From: Liquidambar formosana
Lineage: Eukaryota; Streptophyta; Magnoliopsida; Saxifragales; Altingiaceae
Length of the DNA stretch: 64,000 bases
NCBI GenBank assembly: GCA_039720395.1
Contig: CM077821.1
Location: forward strand, 40,732,792-40,796,791
Direction of reading: 5' to 3'
The notes beneath the pieces are model-generated. The model was not told where the DNA came from and ran no database searches. It worked only from the letters and a program-made list of their open reading frames with translations. The number at the start of each line of letters is the position of its first letter. The first letter of the stretch is position 1. Positions 34,366 to 48,515 of the stretch are shown piece after piece. The position numbers were made by a program, and so were the translations under genes.

Positions 34366-37300
34366 AAGGAGTTTGATTTTTCTTGTTTATTGTCTTATGC
34401 TTGCGGACTTTATTTTATAACATTTTTTTTCGACCAAATGACGACTAGTAGGGGATCCACACATTTCATTTCTTCTGGATAAGATTTAGAAAATTAGTGG
34501 TGAACTATCGCTTACGGCATCTAATTGAAAACACTAATTTAATTGGAATGAGTAAACCTAGGGTTTTCTGATGATATTTGTCCCTTTGCTTGTCAATATG
34601 AAGGGTCACCGAAGAAGTCAACATAACACAAATTACCAATCACCACTTTCCACATAGAAGAAAAATTTCTACTTACTCAATTTAGAAAGTCATAAGCAAA
34701 ATTTACAAGAAAAATTAGCGATGATGATGTGCTACCGGTAATACCATCAAGTGTTTTGCATGTATTGAATCAAATTAGAATTTAATTAGAGGTGCAATCT
34801 TGAAAAGATTTCTAGCTAGCAATTCTGAAATCAAGTTGGAATTTTTAATTATTATTTTGAATTACATTTTCAGTTGAATTTGACCAGCCTGAAATTTCGG
34901 TGATATGGGTTTCCGGATGATTTATGAAAAAATGTATTCAATTGTATGTGTTTGGGTATATTTTTGTATAAACTACCAAGGATATATTTCATATTTTGTA
35001 TGAATTCATGCAAGCATGGTATTATACAGCAGTTCCTGGAATGGAAAATGAATGTCGGTCACAATATTGGAAAGAAAAACAGCATGACCTAATAATTATA
35101 CTTGATATGTAGAGTGGTAAAGAAGAAGAATGCTTAGGAGAGGCCATTGGCAGAACATCAATTAAATCCTGTGTATACTGATTTTTTATTTTATTTTTTT
35201 TTAAAGTGTCTTAAGTAGCAACTAAGTTCAATTACTTTTTTTTAAAAAAATTTAAATAAATAAAAAAATCTAATATTGAGGATTGAAAAGAGATGAATTA
35301 AATTTTTTTGTCTTAAGTAAGATCATAGAATATATCTTATAGCATAGACACTTCATTTGTCATGCCAAAGTTTCTCATTGAGTTTCCTTTCCAGTTTCTA
35401 TACCTGTGCCAATCGTTGTCTTGCCTCGATCACTTCGAAAAACTTTCTTGCTTTTGCAAGCAAAAACTGCTTTGATTTTTAGCTCTTAGAAGCAAAATGA
35501 AACCTTATGCTTTTTTAGCCGTCGATTAAATGCAGAAGAAATCTGCGATAGCCATGAAAACACAAAGGATAACTGCCAAGGTGCAATGTTCTATATATTG
35601 GGAAAAGAACTAAAGATTAACTCGACGACATCTAGAATTTTGCTCGGTAGAGAGATTGACAATAAAGTCTCCTGAGAAGAGGGCAGAGAAATTACTTAGG
35701 TTGGGTTAGCTAGGCATGATGAGCCTACTGAACTGTGACCAAATCCCAGACTAGAAGTGGCATGTGCATGATCTTTACATAAAATGCAAGCATTCATGCA
35801 AAAAGATGCAGAATGTTTTATGCAAATCTACTTGAAAAAGTTCTAAGAAAACCAGAAATATGTCCCTAAGAAATTCCTTCCGAGAATAAGTGAATAACAG
35901 TGAACTAACTATGGCAAACTGGATTACACATTCAAACCCAAATTCACTTAAAATCAATATATATATATTGGTATACCCCAATAACTAATCTTTCAGATTT
36001 ATGCTATCAACCCCATCTATCCATCTTCAAAACTTATACAAAAATAATATACAATCCTCAACCCATATGTTATCAAATCCTAAGCTGTCTAAAGAACTCC
36101 AATGGTTCATCTGCAGAAGTATAAATCTGTCTAAGAACTAAAAGTGAACTTTTTTTTTTCTTCTTTTTTTACACTAAACATGCAATTTCCTCTTTCCCTA
36201 GTTATAGAGGGAAAAGAAGGAATAGTGAAGAGACCTTGAAGTTAAACATGCCACAACTACATTCATGGTCTTATTCACCTCTTCAGGCCACGAAGTCTGG
36301 CAACAACTGTGCTGCAAACCTCTTTCCATTCTGAATGTTGATGTTCTCATAAGCAGATGTAGAGTGGGAAGGTGTGGGAGAGTTTATTGCACCAAACTCG
36401 TTTGGTTCGCCCATGTCTACTCTTCTTCCCAATTGAATGTTATGGTTAGGGAGAAAAGTTTGATGGGTTCCCGACAAAGACAGGTTTTCGCAGTCAGGGA
36501 GACCAAGAGTGAGAGAAACACTATTGCCTGAAAACCTTGGTTGGAATTGTTCAGAGTCAAACCTTCCAATTTCCCCTATTGGGTAAGACCCAAATCCCCC
36601 AATGAAGTTCGCCGGCCCTCCCATCAACGAGTAACCACCCCTGCTCTGCCTGTCAATGCCGAATTTCATTGAAAGCTGCTCATTGTTTGCTTCCCCAGGC
36701 TTCACATCCATATTTATTGATGGGACTCTACTTGAAGGGTGTAGCATATCAGTGCCACGTTGTTTCTTTGGACTACCTTGGGTGATCCCTTCCAATTCTG
36801 ATGACCCAATAAGGGTGAACCCAGATTGGTTTCCAACATTTCCACCAATGGGAGATGTTGAAGCTTTGGAAGTTGAAATTGCAGGACCACCGTTCTGGTT
36901 GTTGGTGGGATTGTCTTGTATTGATTTGAAGCTTATACTTTGATTATCCTTACCAGGGCTTTTTTCTTGGGACTTTGAACCCGAATCATCGTTCTGTTCG
37001 CTTTTGCTCGGTTTGTCCTCTGACCCGTTCTGTTCTTGTTCCTTGATTTCCTCCGTGTACATTTCTTCCACCATTGGCTTCCAGAGCCGAACTCGAGCAT
37101 TGATGAACCAGTTAGATACCTGCATTATCACAAAGCATTTCAGCAGGAGAATTTCCACAACTGAGAGAAGAAAATGTTCAAAATTTCAATGGATTTGGAG
37201 GGTACCTGGCTCCTAGTAAGTCCTGTTTGTTTCGCAAGCATGTGTTTGTCCGAATCCTTAGGATAACTGAAAGCAAAATTCAAAGAATTTAGCAAAAAAA

Positions 37301-37409
37301 AAGTACTTGAAACTTAATAATTTTCTGAAATTGAAGAAAGAAATCAAATGGGGTAGTGAGATAATTAGTATTCCTTACGGGTGGAGAAAGTGCTCGAAGA
37401 GCCAAGCCC
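34366..37409. repeat. Duplication block A, copy 2 (in place at the intact BLH1 gene)
   Basis: It aligns with 1-3107. This copy is continuous with the full gene, so it is the source or the conserved locus. The part 34366-36282 is BLH1 3' flank with no other gene. Confidence 0.93.
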
Positions 37410-38301
37410 GAAGAACAGAAACAGATCTTTCAGGCAATCCTCTCTGGGGTCTCCAAGCATTGTGCTGGATCATTCCCAATTGTTGAAGTGCTCGTTGTTG
37501 TCGAAGGTGGTTATCGACAAATTTGAGTCTCGAACCCTCCAGCTTCCCCCCTAGGCAATCCTCTTCACCTAGGGACTTATTGGCAGCTCGAATTTGGCCC
37601 AATATTGCGTCTTTCAAACACCGAAACTGCTTCGAAATTGTCTGTAGAGCAAGGGCTGTGTATGTTCTTGCTGACCCAAGTCCTGCAGCTTGTTCGAATG
37701 AAGAACTTACAATCTGCATCTGGTGGTGGTATTGTCTGTATCTTTGCTCCACCTTCAAATCACAAATATGAAGAAATAAAATCAAATTTAAATGTTGCAA
37801 TGATAGGGAAATAGTATATACTTCTGAGAATTCTAAAGCTCTGTTCATATCCTAGGAAATTTCTTTTTTTTTTTTTTTTTTTTTTAGTATTGTCTGCAGA
37901 CAAAGCATATCTTTCTAGTAAAAATAATTAAAATATTTAATTAATTGGTAAATTTGTTTTGAATTCGAACTTCATGGCAGGTGAGGATCAGGGAATTGGA
38001 GGTACTGAAAGAAAACTTTTAAATTTAAAAATCAATCAAAAACAAAAACCAAAACAGAACTTGGCTTTTCAATTTCAAGGAAAAATATGTTTTCGAATCA
38101 AAAAATTTTCTCAGCAAGATTCAAATTGCTTTGATTTCTAAGATGGTTTGTCTTACAATGACCTGATCCAACATATTGAAAGAGACTTATCCAAATTCCC
38201 ATACGCTTAGCCAAGATTTTGCTTAAAAAAACTCTGGATTTTTCCATGAAATCGAACTCAATTTTCTTGTAACTCTCACTTTCAAAAATCAAACTCAATT
38301 A

Positions 38302-38339
<38 letters not shown>

Positions 38340-39185
38340 TATAGATATGCAGATTCTTACCTCATCAAGCATGCTAACAAGCTTAGCCTTCTTCATTTGA
38401 ATTTCCTGTCTTTCAGCCGTGGTAAGCTCGGCACCACGTTTTGTGCTCGTTTCTCCACCATTTGAACCATCTCCGGTGGCCGCAGCTGATGATTCTCCCA
38501 TCGCTTTGTACTGTCCATTAGTCTTCTTCGTTGTTTCAGTCTTGATTATTCCCTTGCCGACATTCACAACTTCGTCGAGAAGCTGCTGCGCCACTTTCAA
38601 GTACTTAGAACTCAGCAGTACACTCTGAATTCCCGACACTCCGTTCGAAATCCCGGACGCCGACGAATTCGACCCGCCGGAAACCATCCTCATATCGTCA
38701 CCGCTAGTCGGAGATATCGTCCGCCCTGCAGCACCCGGAGATGGAACCTCACGTTCACCCCTGAACGACCCATACGCCACCGCGGGTTGTTGGGAAGAGA
38801 GGGTCAAAGACAATCCCTGCTGAGCGCGTGGAGCTTCACGCGCCGCCGTGGGGTCAATTGAATTCCACAAATTATAAGGACCGCGTGGAACAAACCCGTG
38901 CAAGGCCGTCATCTCGTGGTGGGCATGCATGGATGCAGGGTAGGGATCTTGGGTCGCCGACGACGTGGCCGGAAGTGGGATGCCCACTAATTGTTGGGTG
39001 TGAGACGTGGACGGCGCGTGATGTGGGTTCGCCTGTGTCAGCGAGTTGCCGGCGGAGTTGAGGAAGACGAAGTTGCCCCCGGGCGGTTGCGCGTCAGAGT
39101 ATCCGACGTAGCCAGGGTTCATCAGAATGAGAGTCTGTAGTCCATCAGCTTGGATTTCCGAGTTTCCATGAAAGTACGTCGCCAT
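36283..39185 (-). CDS. BLH1: BEL1-like homeodomain transcription factor (BLH1 type)
   Basis: Four exons join in frame: 39185-38361, 37752-37379, 37266-37206 (61 bp) and 37119-36283, giving 698 codons with GT-AG introns of 608, 112 and 86 bp. The protein has the full BEL1 layout: an N-terminus like Arabidopsis BLH1 ([22 protein letters not shown]), ZIBEL motif GLSLTLSS (about 124-131), SKY box [15 protein letters not shown] (about 192-206), BELL domain (about 250-330: [24 protein letters not shown]), TALE homeodomain (about 376-436) with PYP loop extension and WFINARVR, second [13 protein letters not shown] (about 621-628), and end [12 protein letters not shown] proteins pair with KNOX homeodomain proteins and act in the nucleus; BLH1 is tied to embryo-sac cell fate and ABA responses in Arabidopsis. 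A (TA)n run (38304-38337) lies in intron 1 near the donor. It is the only intact large gene here. Confidence 0.96.
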
Positions 39186-39291
39186 CGATTTTGATATATG
39201 GGAATATATATATATATTCCTCTGTTATATCTACCACTGAAAAGAGACTACGTTAGGCTTCACATCCAATCCAAAAAACAAAACTCTCTCT

Positions 39292-39347
<56 letters not shown>

Positions 39348-39699
39348 TCTCTGTCTGTCTCTCTCTATTTCAGAGATATGTAAGCATCAGGTGTACCTTA
39401 TGTGATATGAATTGGGTTATGTGAATCAACCCATTCGGTGGCTCAATCAACTGTCAAAATCCACGATAACTGCAATTCTCTGCTCAAGCAAATCCTGGAA
39501 GAAAAAAATCAAGTTAAATCAATGAACTGCAAAATATCCCAGAAAGTCTCTGAATTTTCCTTCAGGATTTAAGTAGCCTGATGAAATTACCAAATTCAGA
39601 TCAATACAAAGGTTTTTAGAAGTACCCATCTTCATGTTTTTACTTCTTCATTAGCTAGAAGGAAAGGGTGTAGAATATCAAGCCATATTATATAGATAT

Positions 39700-39741
<42 letters not shown>

Positions 39742-39867
39742 ATTGATTATAGTATTAGTTAACATTATTGGTACCTGGTGTGATGGAAGCCTGAATGTGC
39801 ACGTGGTTCATCATCATCTGCACTGCAAAGGAGGGGGAATTTTGCTTATAGTGACTCAAAAATCTGT

Positions 39868-39898
<31 letters not shown>

Positions 39899-40475
39899 GT
39901 TATGGCTGTACAGTTACGGTCAAAATAAATGAGATTGATACATCAAAAACAACACAAACACCACAAACCCACCTGTCTATGGCTATGATCTATCAATGGA
40001 TTTATGAGTCTGTTCAATCACTTAGGGGGATAGCCCTTTGTCAGACTCCAAACCTCTGCAACTCTCCCTCTGGAAAGGGCAAAAAAAGGGATATAAAGAA
40101 AAGAAAAAGATGGGGGGTTAAAAAGGGCTGAGAAAAAGATACCCATCTTTACTCATTCATTATCCATACATATATAACCCTTTTTTTTTTTTTTTTTGGG
40201 CTCTTTCTTCAATTTTTCTTGGAGAGCTAGATTGTATGGAGGTTATGCAATATGTACATGTTTGGTTACAGTGTTGATTGGTGAAGGGTGCATAAGGTTG
40301 CTATCCTTCACGCACTTCCCCTCTCACTTCTCTATCTTTCTCTTTTTATGGCTTTTGTGCTAAGTACCTGCGAGTAGATCAAAACAAGGGAACTTCACTG
40401 ATTTGACCTTCCTTTTCAAATCATTTGATGCAGCCAGGCACCTTTGATATATGAGGAACCAAGAAACTTTTAGTT

Positions 40476-40510
<35 letters not shown>
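39186..40510 (-). promoter_or_regulatory. 5' leader and promoter-proximal region of BLH1 with GA/CT arrays
   Basis: Four dinucleotide arrays lie within 1.35 kb upstream of the ATG: CT at 39282-39365, GA at 39704-39737, GA at 39870-39898 and GA at 40474-40503. A possible leader-intron acceptor (CTCTTTTCAG) ends at 39237 on the minus strand. GA repeats are known binding sites of plant BBR/BPC factors, which regulate other homeobox genes; a role here is inference. The transcription start is not determinable by eye. Confidence 0.5.
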
Positions 40511-40514
<4 letters not shown>

Positions 40515-42760
40515 TTTGTGACTTTGTGTAACCAAATAAAAATGAAAAAGAATGCTATATTTCAAAGTTGTGTCAGAAGATACAAACAGCTGAAAAACGA
40601 GGAAACGTCTTCTTCCACCAAAGCTTAAATTGAAAAAAAGAAGAAAGATGATGATGAAGAAGAGAGAGGGGGTTGAGGGGTCCTATTGCTCAATATTAAA
40701 TATCTCTTTGTCTTGTACCAATTAGATATTATTTTTTCTTTCTCATATACCCTTTTTCTTTTTTATATTTTTCTTTCCTTTGGGTATTTTTTGTGGTTGG
40801 ATGCCGGAGTTTAAAGATAAAGCAATTAAATTGCCAAGGAACACAGGACCAACCACCATAAGTCCTACTTTAATGCTCAAAAAGTTAATATATATTTATC
40901 TATATTTATCAACAAAAAAAATATATATATATACAGATATTTTTGTAAATTACGTTCAATATAGCAAGTATTCTACATGCATTGACCATTTAACTTTAAT
41001 GTATAATAATAAAAAAAATACACAAAAAGATGATAAATATCTCATTAAGTAAATATTTGATAATGCCTACGTGGTCCCATTCAAATGCATGTCTGACGTT
41101 GTTTTGTCTCTGAAAAACCCTAATAGATGGACCATCCTACGGATCTCATGCATCAAAACCTACTATCAAATGGTCCAATATTACTTTCTATGGGGTCTAG
41201 GGGTTTTTCTTTTAAAAAACCACTTGAGGTTTTTTTAGGTTTTCTAAACCACCTTTTAAGGGATCTAAAGGACCCTTGCATGCTAATGGCAATCAGTGAA
41301 ATTAAGAAGGGGAGTGTGGACCGACAAAAATTTAAATACTAATAAAAAAAGTTTTAAAAAAAATCCTCCAATAAATTAAAAATTAAAAAAAAAAAAAAAA
41401 AGGCTAGTTGTGATCAATTCTGAAATACAATACATCACAAAATTATTTTCAAGAAGTTTTCTTTTTTTGATAGGCTTTTCTAGAAGTTTTCAACACATGA
41501 GAAACAATGATGAGTGATGATATGAGAAAGAGCAATGGCAAACTAATTAAGTTTCTGACTATATATCAACTGTCGTTCTCTCAAATCATTATCGATAGTA
41601 TTAAATTTTCAGAGGCGCGCAGCCATACTTCCTAAGAATCTCCCATGAAAACTTATAGGCCGAGCTCAATTCTCTCCACTGTCAACTTCATCTTTTTTAT
41701 TATTTAGGCAGATATATATATATTATTAATTAGGTTCACTGTTAAAAGCTCCGGCAGTAAAGGCTCCTGCCACAGGAGATCCATGTATGTGCTCGTGCTC
41801 GTTTTATTTATCACTAGTACTTCAAGGTCAGAGTCTTCTTAAATGAGCATACTATATTAGGGGTAGCAGTCTTCCTATAGAGGAAGTTAAGATTTTTAAT
41901 TAATTCTGCCTTCTAAAACCCTAAATTTTCAACATGTAAACCCTCGTTGGAACAGAATGATCATGGAAAGCCTCCTTTTGAGATCAGTGATGTCAACCAA
42001 TTAAGTATTGATATATTAACACAATATGATATTTTCTTTATCGATCCTGTGGAAAATGTTTAGATAAATAGATTGAAGGATGAGGTTAATTATTTCAATA
42101 GAAAACCTGTACCTTACATAGTACAAATTTCCACATGGATCGAATTGAACATTCATATTGAGAAGTTCTAGGCTAGACTCCAAATTTATATTCTGTGCAC
42201 AAAATAAAAAAAAAAAGATTAATGAGGTCGATCAGTAATCTACGTACATTATACTTTATCATTTTTTATTTATTTGTTTGAGGAAGTTTCATATACTAAA
42301 TTTTTCCATTGATGTGGAAACAACATCCCAATGTTTTTAAAGAAAAATTTTGGGCTGTTTTGGTTGCTTTCATGGTCTTTGAGAGATGCCCAATCAATTT
42401 CTTTGCATGACGATCATGGAAGCAATCGAAAACAGCTCAAATTGGAAGTGAAGTTTCAATCCATGAATGCCTTCCACGAATTAAGCTCAACATTTCAAAG
42501 GGAAGTGCTACTTAAAATTAAATACTTTTCTCTTCAATAAATTCTAGCCCCTATATGTTTTTAGCCACCTCTTGTATCACTACAAAATAAATTTTATCTA
42601 AAATTCCCCCATATATCTGTATGTATAAAATATCAATTTATTAACTCATTTTTGGAAGACTTATTTTCAAGCCTTTTTGCATACATATATCCACACCCTT
42701 GTTTGAATAAAAATTGTAAATAAGTAATAGAAAAGGATGCATGCAGCAAAAAAGGGTATG
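40511..42760. other. Intergenic, no gene recognised
   Basis: AT-rich sequence with poly-A (41385-41401) and short AT microsatellites. Short open frames exist (for example 41127-41342, 42331-42540) but have no family signature. Confidence 0.45.
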
Positions 42761-42765
42761 GAAAT

Positions 42766-42876
42766 AGCAAGGTCTTTTAACCTTGTACATGGCCGTACAT
42801 AAATAATTAAGAAGAGCTTTAATAAAATTAACTACATGGCATAGCAAGGTTTTTTAACCTTTGTACATGGCCGTAC
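42766..42876. repeat. Short tandem direct repeat
   Basis: ATAGCAAGGT followed by TTTTAACCTT and GTACATGGCCGTAC occurs at about 42766 and again at about 42841, a 75-base period with two copies. Confidence 0.75.
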
Positions 42877-45800
42877 TATGTTCCCTTAATGGTATTAGTT
42901 GATTTCAAACGTACACGTGGCACACATCACATCAAAGTAACTCCATACTTCTGTGCCTCCTTTACACACGCACACTCTCTCCTTTCTCCCTCAAATATAA
43001 TAATATATATAATCATATCATATATTGTAAGTAGGTATGGTCAAAACTCCCTAATGTCTTCTTTGTTCATTTCAATTTTGTTATGATCATGGACTCTGGA
43101 CTCTTGCTTGTTGCTGCCTGTCCCTTCCCTTCAAAATTCCAACTTCTTTTCACAAGAAAATGACTACATTAGAGCAAAACATTTTCAATGTTTTGGTTTT
43201 CATTACTTAAAAAACAATTCATATATGTGTCAAAAGAAAAAAAAAAAACAAAGGTAAAAGAGTTAGAAGTCAGTATGTGGAAACAAGGGCACGGAATAAA
43301 TGTGTATCAATTACGAACATTGGGAAAACTACATGTATCATCATCATCATCACCATCATTGTTTAAGAAAGTAAATATTTAACGTAGAATTAATTTCTTA
43401 AGATTTGGGGAAATGGGTATTATATAAAATTAAAATGGGTGACCCCCATTTCACAGTCTACACCACAGGGTTGGTGAACCATCTCTAGCTGGGATGGTCC
43501 TTAGCTTAAAATCCACGTTGATCACATGATAAATTTTATCCAGTACGGTGTTACTCTCGACATGGAGAAATTTACTCTTGCGTATATAGGTAGTGACTGA
43601 CTTGGTACATTTTTCAAATTTAAAAAATGGGAAAAATAAGATTGACTTGGTCCAATGCCTAGTTACTTAGAATCATTCACATGAGTGGACTATACATGTC
43701 AGAGATGTGGATAATACACCAATTTGGATAGGAAACCCACTAAATTTTTCTACCTTTATTTGGGCACTATTCATTGCAATTTACTTTATAGCAAGGACTA
43801 TGCATGATTGTGCTTTTACAGAGTTCCTATACAAAAAACATTAAATTGTAGGGACATGCATTGGCACATTGTTCATTCTCACACGGTGCAATTCATGCAA
43901 CCACACACGTTCTAGCTATAATGGTGTCTCCAGGCATGGACCGTACATGTTCGGTAAGTTTTAGTATTAAGGATATGATATATCAATAATCCGGACTTTT
44001 ATTTGGACAATGTAGATCATGTCAAGTACTTTATATTGCTAGACTGCATATGATATTTGTCCAATAGCCCTCCCTCATATTGTAAAGGAGAGATTAGGGT
44101 TCTAATATCGACCGTGCAATCTTAAGAGAGAGAGGAGAAAGAGAGAGGGGTAAAAAAACTAAATTTGGGGGCGACGTATATATCTTATTGGGTGGGGTGC
44201 GGGGTTGGTAACAAAAATAAATAAATTAAACAAATGATTTTTAAAAATTTCTGAGTTTTGTTATAACCACCTAATCAAGATAAGTCGAAATTTAATTGGG
44301 ATATTATATAGTATATTAGGAGGGGGGGTAGTGAGGCAGGGTGGGACATTGACAAAGATAGGCCGATCCGAAACAGTTTCACTTATCAATCTTATCGCTT
44401 CCTTTTTGGCGTTCATCATGAAGAGGTGAGACCCCATTTGAAATAATGGGTTAAATAGATTAACAGTGCTTACACCCAAAAATAATAATAAAAATAATTT
44501 AAAAGCTTATACAGGAGGCCTTGTTTTGAGCTTATTGACCACGCAGTTCACAGTGGATCGATAGGGAGAGGAGTTGCTTTCAAAGGTGGTCCCTTTCTCT
44601 TTTATTGGCCAAAAATAGGGGCTGCTTCAATGCCCCTGCTGTTTGATTCTTTTCTTCACTAGAAACCCGTATGAAGACGCAACCCATTATTTGGTTTTTC
44701 TTCGAGACCCACCCCTCCTGAGCAAGTAATGTCTTGGCCTTAGAGTTACTTAGGCTACCATTGCCTAACTGCTACTCATAGCTAGGCTCCACCACCACAT
44801 CCCATACGCGCTTGCGCATACGCATGCATTCACGCTCACAAGCCGACGGAATAAGACTGTGAGAGGTTTCCTTTCCAAAAAGAAAGAAAAAAGAATTCAT
44901 CCTCACCCATGTACTTTTATCCTTTTACCTTGTCACCGAGCCATTGTACCGATTGATTTCTTGTCAAGTTCATTGAATTATGCTCACTTTTAGGCCTTTC
45001 TATCATTGCAAATGTTCAATATTTCATTTCATTTTATTTTATATGATTAACTAATTATTATTATTATTATTATTTTAAATGGGGCTGAACGTCTGGATTC
45101 CTCACTTATAAAAAAAATATATAAAAATAAAAAAATAATAATAAAAAGTTTGGCTTCCCCTTAGCCTTCCCCTCTAATTTGTAGAGGAAGGTGGTAGAGT
45201 ACCGTTTGGGCTTTTGACCAAACCTCATTCACCTGAACAAGCATCTTATGCAAAATTTCAACAATTCAATTGGCTTCCCTACATAAAAATAAAGTAGTCC
45301 CCTCAGATTCAAGTTCAATAATCAACAATTTCACACTCTACCACAAAAACCAATATATATATATATATATATATATAGATTTTCTAAACTTTGGCTGATT
45401 GTTTCTTTGTTGTATATGTTGGATTAATTGCAACTAACCTTAGTGTCATACCTTAAAATTATTATTTATTCATTTTTTTAAACTCTTGCACAAACCGAAA
45501 TCATACCATTGAAGATCGATGGGGTAAGGCTTCGGTAAAGCTGAATGGCTGAAAATATAGATTTTGTGTAGCTGTCCAAAATTGTTAGGATAAGGCTTTG
45601 TTTAGTTTAATGAAGTTTAATTATAGTTTATTGATCTTAATGATATATTCATATTAACCACTCCAGCCAATTGCCCCACTTGCCATCTCAACCATGGCTC
45701 TACTAAGAGCGTTAAGTCATTAATGCGATCAGAAGTTGTTATATATGCGTAAAATTTATGGTATATACCATGTCCCACTACGAAAAGGCAAAGTGAAGTT

Positions 45801-46814
45801 GTCCCAAAAATATTTCTTTATGCTTCATTTGGTTAGAATAAAAGTGTTTGATAGTGGAGAAAATACTAATTATCTTGGTTTGACAGAAAAGAATTATTTT
45901 TTAAAAAAAAAAATGCGAATATGGTTACCATGACAAAGTTCAACTTTCTAAGTAAGCATTCATTTTTAAGATTTCCTCATGTGATAGAGAAAGAGTTTTT
46001 CCAGTGTACAATTAAGTTAAGATGGCCATTAATATATGATTGCCACTGCTTTAATTGGAGGCCAATTTGATTCAATGAGTATTTTATAAATAAATAAATA
46101 AATTCTCTATTTTCCCCTTAGCACACTGGCACATTCTCTAGATTTTCAGGGTTTTGATACCTCTCTCAAGCTTTCTTTGATCTATCAACGAATATTGTTC
46201 CTTCATTCTTGTAGTAGGGTTCAAAATCTCGCCTCGCTCTTGGGAATTTAAATTTTTATTTATTTTTAAAAAAAAGTGTTTATGGTCGTGACTCTTTCAA
46301 ATAAAATTATTTTTCCTTATAGGGTTTAATTAGTTATACAAAATATCGAGCAACATAATATCAGTTAGAAGGTCGACATTATAGAAATTTGGTTTAGAGA
46401 ATTCAATATATATACGAGTTTCAAAGTAAACTGCCATGAGGCTTTTTAAACTATGGGACCTTGGTTAGAGCTGAAACTAGTGTGATTCCATACCTACATG
46501 TTTTTTCCTTGCATTATTCCTTTTTTTGCTTTCTTTTGGTAGGTAACTGTGGGTGGGGGAGGGAGATAAAAGTTGATACAATGGCCAGGCCCACAAGGAA
46601 ATTTGAACCCAAGTTCGTGATATTACTACACACAAACTAGCTTACATCTTCTTTTTACAACTTCTATTGTCATAAATTTAGGCAGAGTTCGCACAATCTG
46701 ACCTAAATCTATTTACGTGACCAACCTGCTCAAGATAGACAAGAATTTTTTTTGACTCTTAGATCCATTTGACTCATCTCTTACCCAATTACATATTTTT
46801 AAGAAGATTTATAT

Positions 46815-46856
<42 letters not shown>

Positions 46857-48243
46857 ACTTTTGAATGCATTTTTAAAGTTTCACTTTTTTTTTTTAATTT
46901 TTTATAAATGGGTTTTGATAGTTTTCTAAACCATTTGTTTTAACATGGCTTTATGGCCTAGTAGCATCTTTTTCCCCTCCTTTAAAGGGGGTCTTAGGTT
47001 TGAATTTCAGCCAAGTACTATCTTTTCTTGTTTATGATATGTCTATTTGTGTTTGGCAGATTAGTAAATCAAAGGTTTGGATACCATGTTGGCTAAGTTT
47101 CAGCTAAGTATACTATTTTTTTTGTTTACTATATTTTGATAGTATGATACTCTTGTTTGTCTTCAACGGATGAATCGGATCAATGGTTTAGATACCTTGT
47201 TGAAGAAAAAAAAAAATAAATAAATAAGGAAAAAAAAAAAAAAAGGAAGCAACCCTACCCAAAGAGATGCACAAATAAGGAGGGGACCAATTTGAGCCCA
47301 TGCTTAACGCAACAAATATCATGTGTAGAGGGATCATTGTAAGTTTTGTCCATGGACGATATCAAATTATTTTAAATTTGCATTTTCATTGCGCTGTGCT
47401 AAATTTTAACATAAATTTACAAATCCTATTTCAAAATTTTAAGATTTCTTTGACAGATTTAAAAGAGTGCATTGAGCTAGCCTCAAACTTTTTGCTTTGA
47501 TTATAGATGTATTGTTTAATATTCTCTATTTTCCAAGAAGAAGTGTCATGATCCATGTTTATGGATGAGCTGGTTCTATTTGATGAGATTAGGGCAAGTG
47601 TTCTAATCAAGAAGACATGCAATAGAATCAAAAGGTTTTAGGACGAAGGAAATATTATGTGCTTTACTAAACTTAAGAAAAGAGAATTAGGAAATACCTA
47701 GTGAATATTGTTGACAGGGACACCCAAAAACGCATGACCATTTAGGTATCAAAAGCCTATTACTCACAAGAACCCCCGCCAGCCGCAGGGTGGGTGTTCG
47801 GGCTACAAGTAAATAATTACAGTTAGTAGTTATTCTTAGTTAAGTTAGTAGTCATTTACTAGAAAATTAATTATTGACCTGTAATTATTTTCCCATAGCC
47901 CAACTAATCTAGAATTCCCCCTATATATATATATATATATAAAAGATGATAATCAGGTAAGCACCTGTTAATATAACTTATATCAACACTCGCATTGGAA
48001 GCTGTACCTTATGCATTAGTAGGATATAAGATACATTGGACCAATGAAAGGAATACAACCCCCAATACATGGTACTGATACAACTTATATCAATACGTGC
48101 TGATGAGAACATAACCGTATATATATATATATATATATATATATGCTAATTATAAGTTAATAGTGCATTATAAGGTAAATTTATCCAGGCTTCTTTCTTT
48201 TTCATTTTTTTATTAAATGTGCTATGTGACTAGTACATACATA
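42877..48243. other. Long intergenic region, no gene recognised
   Basis: AT-rich and full of stops. It contains microsatellites (TA at about 45353-45376, TG at 46826-46853, TA at 47925-47940 and 48118-48144) and a G-box CACGTG at about 42914. The motif TCATCATCATCATCACC occurs at 43337. I found no coding family, RNA gene or TE terminus. Confidence 0.45.
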
Positions 48244-48515
48244 CTCCTTTCATCCCACAAAGATAGGCCATGTTTGACAAAACGTGCAGTATAAGAAAAA
48301 TTATCATTTCATTAACTTGTCATTTATTAAAACTATTTTTTCTAAAAATACCCCTAGCCTACTTATTAATGGGTTTTGTATTAAAAGAAATTATTGAAAT
48401 AGCAAGGGGTAGAATAGGAAGTTCAAAAAAATTGTGATTTGAAATTTTAAAATGGACAAACATTTTTGGACACAAAAAGTTTAAAAAATTGCCTATCTTT
48501 GTGGGATGGAGAGAG
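48244..48515. mobile_element. Stowaway-like MITE (Tc1/mariner)
   Basis: 272 bp with inverted ends CTCCTTTCATCCCACAAAG and CTTTGTGGGATGGAGAGAG, flanked by TA on each side. The CTCC(C/T)TCCGTCCCA-type end and TA target are classic for Stowaway. Interior AT-rich and non-coding. Confidence 0.92.
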
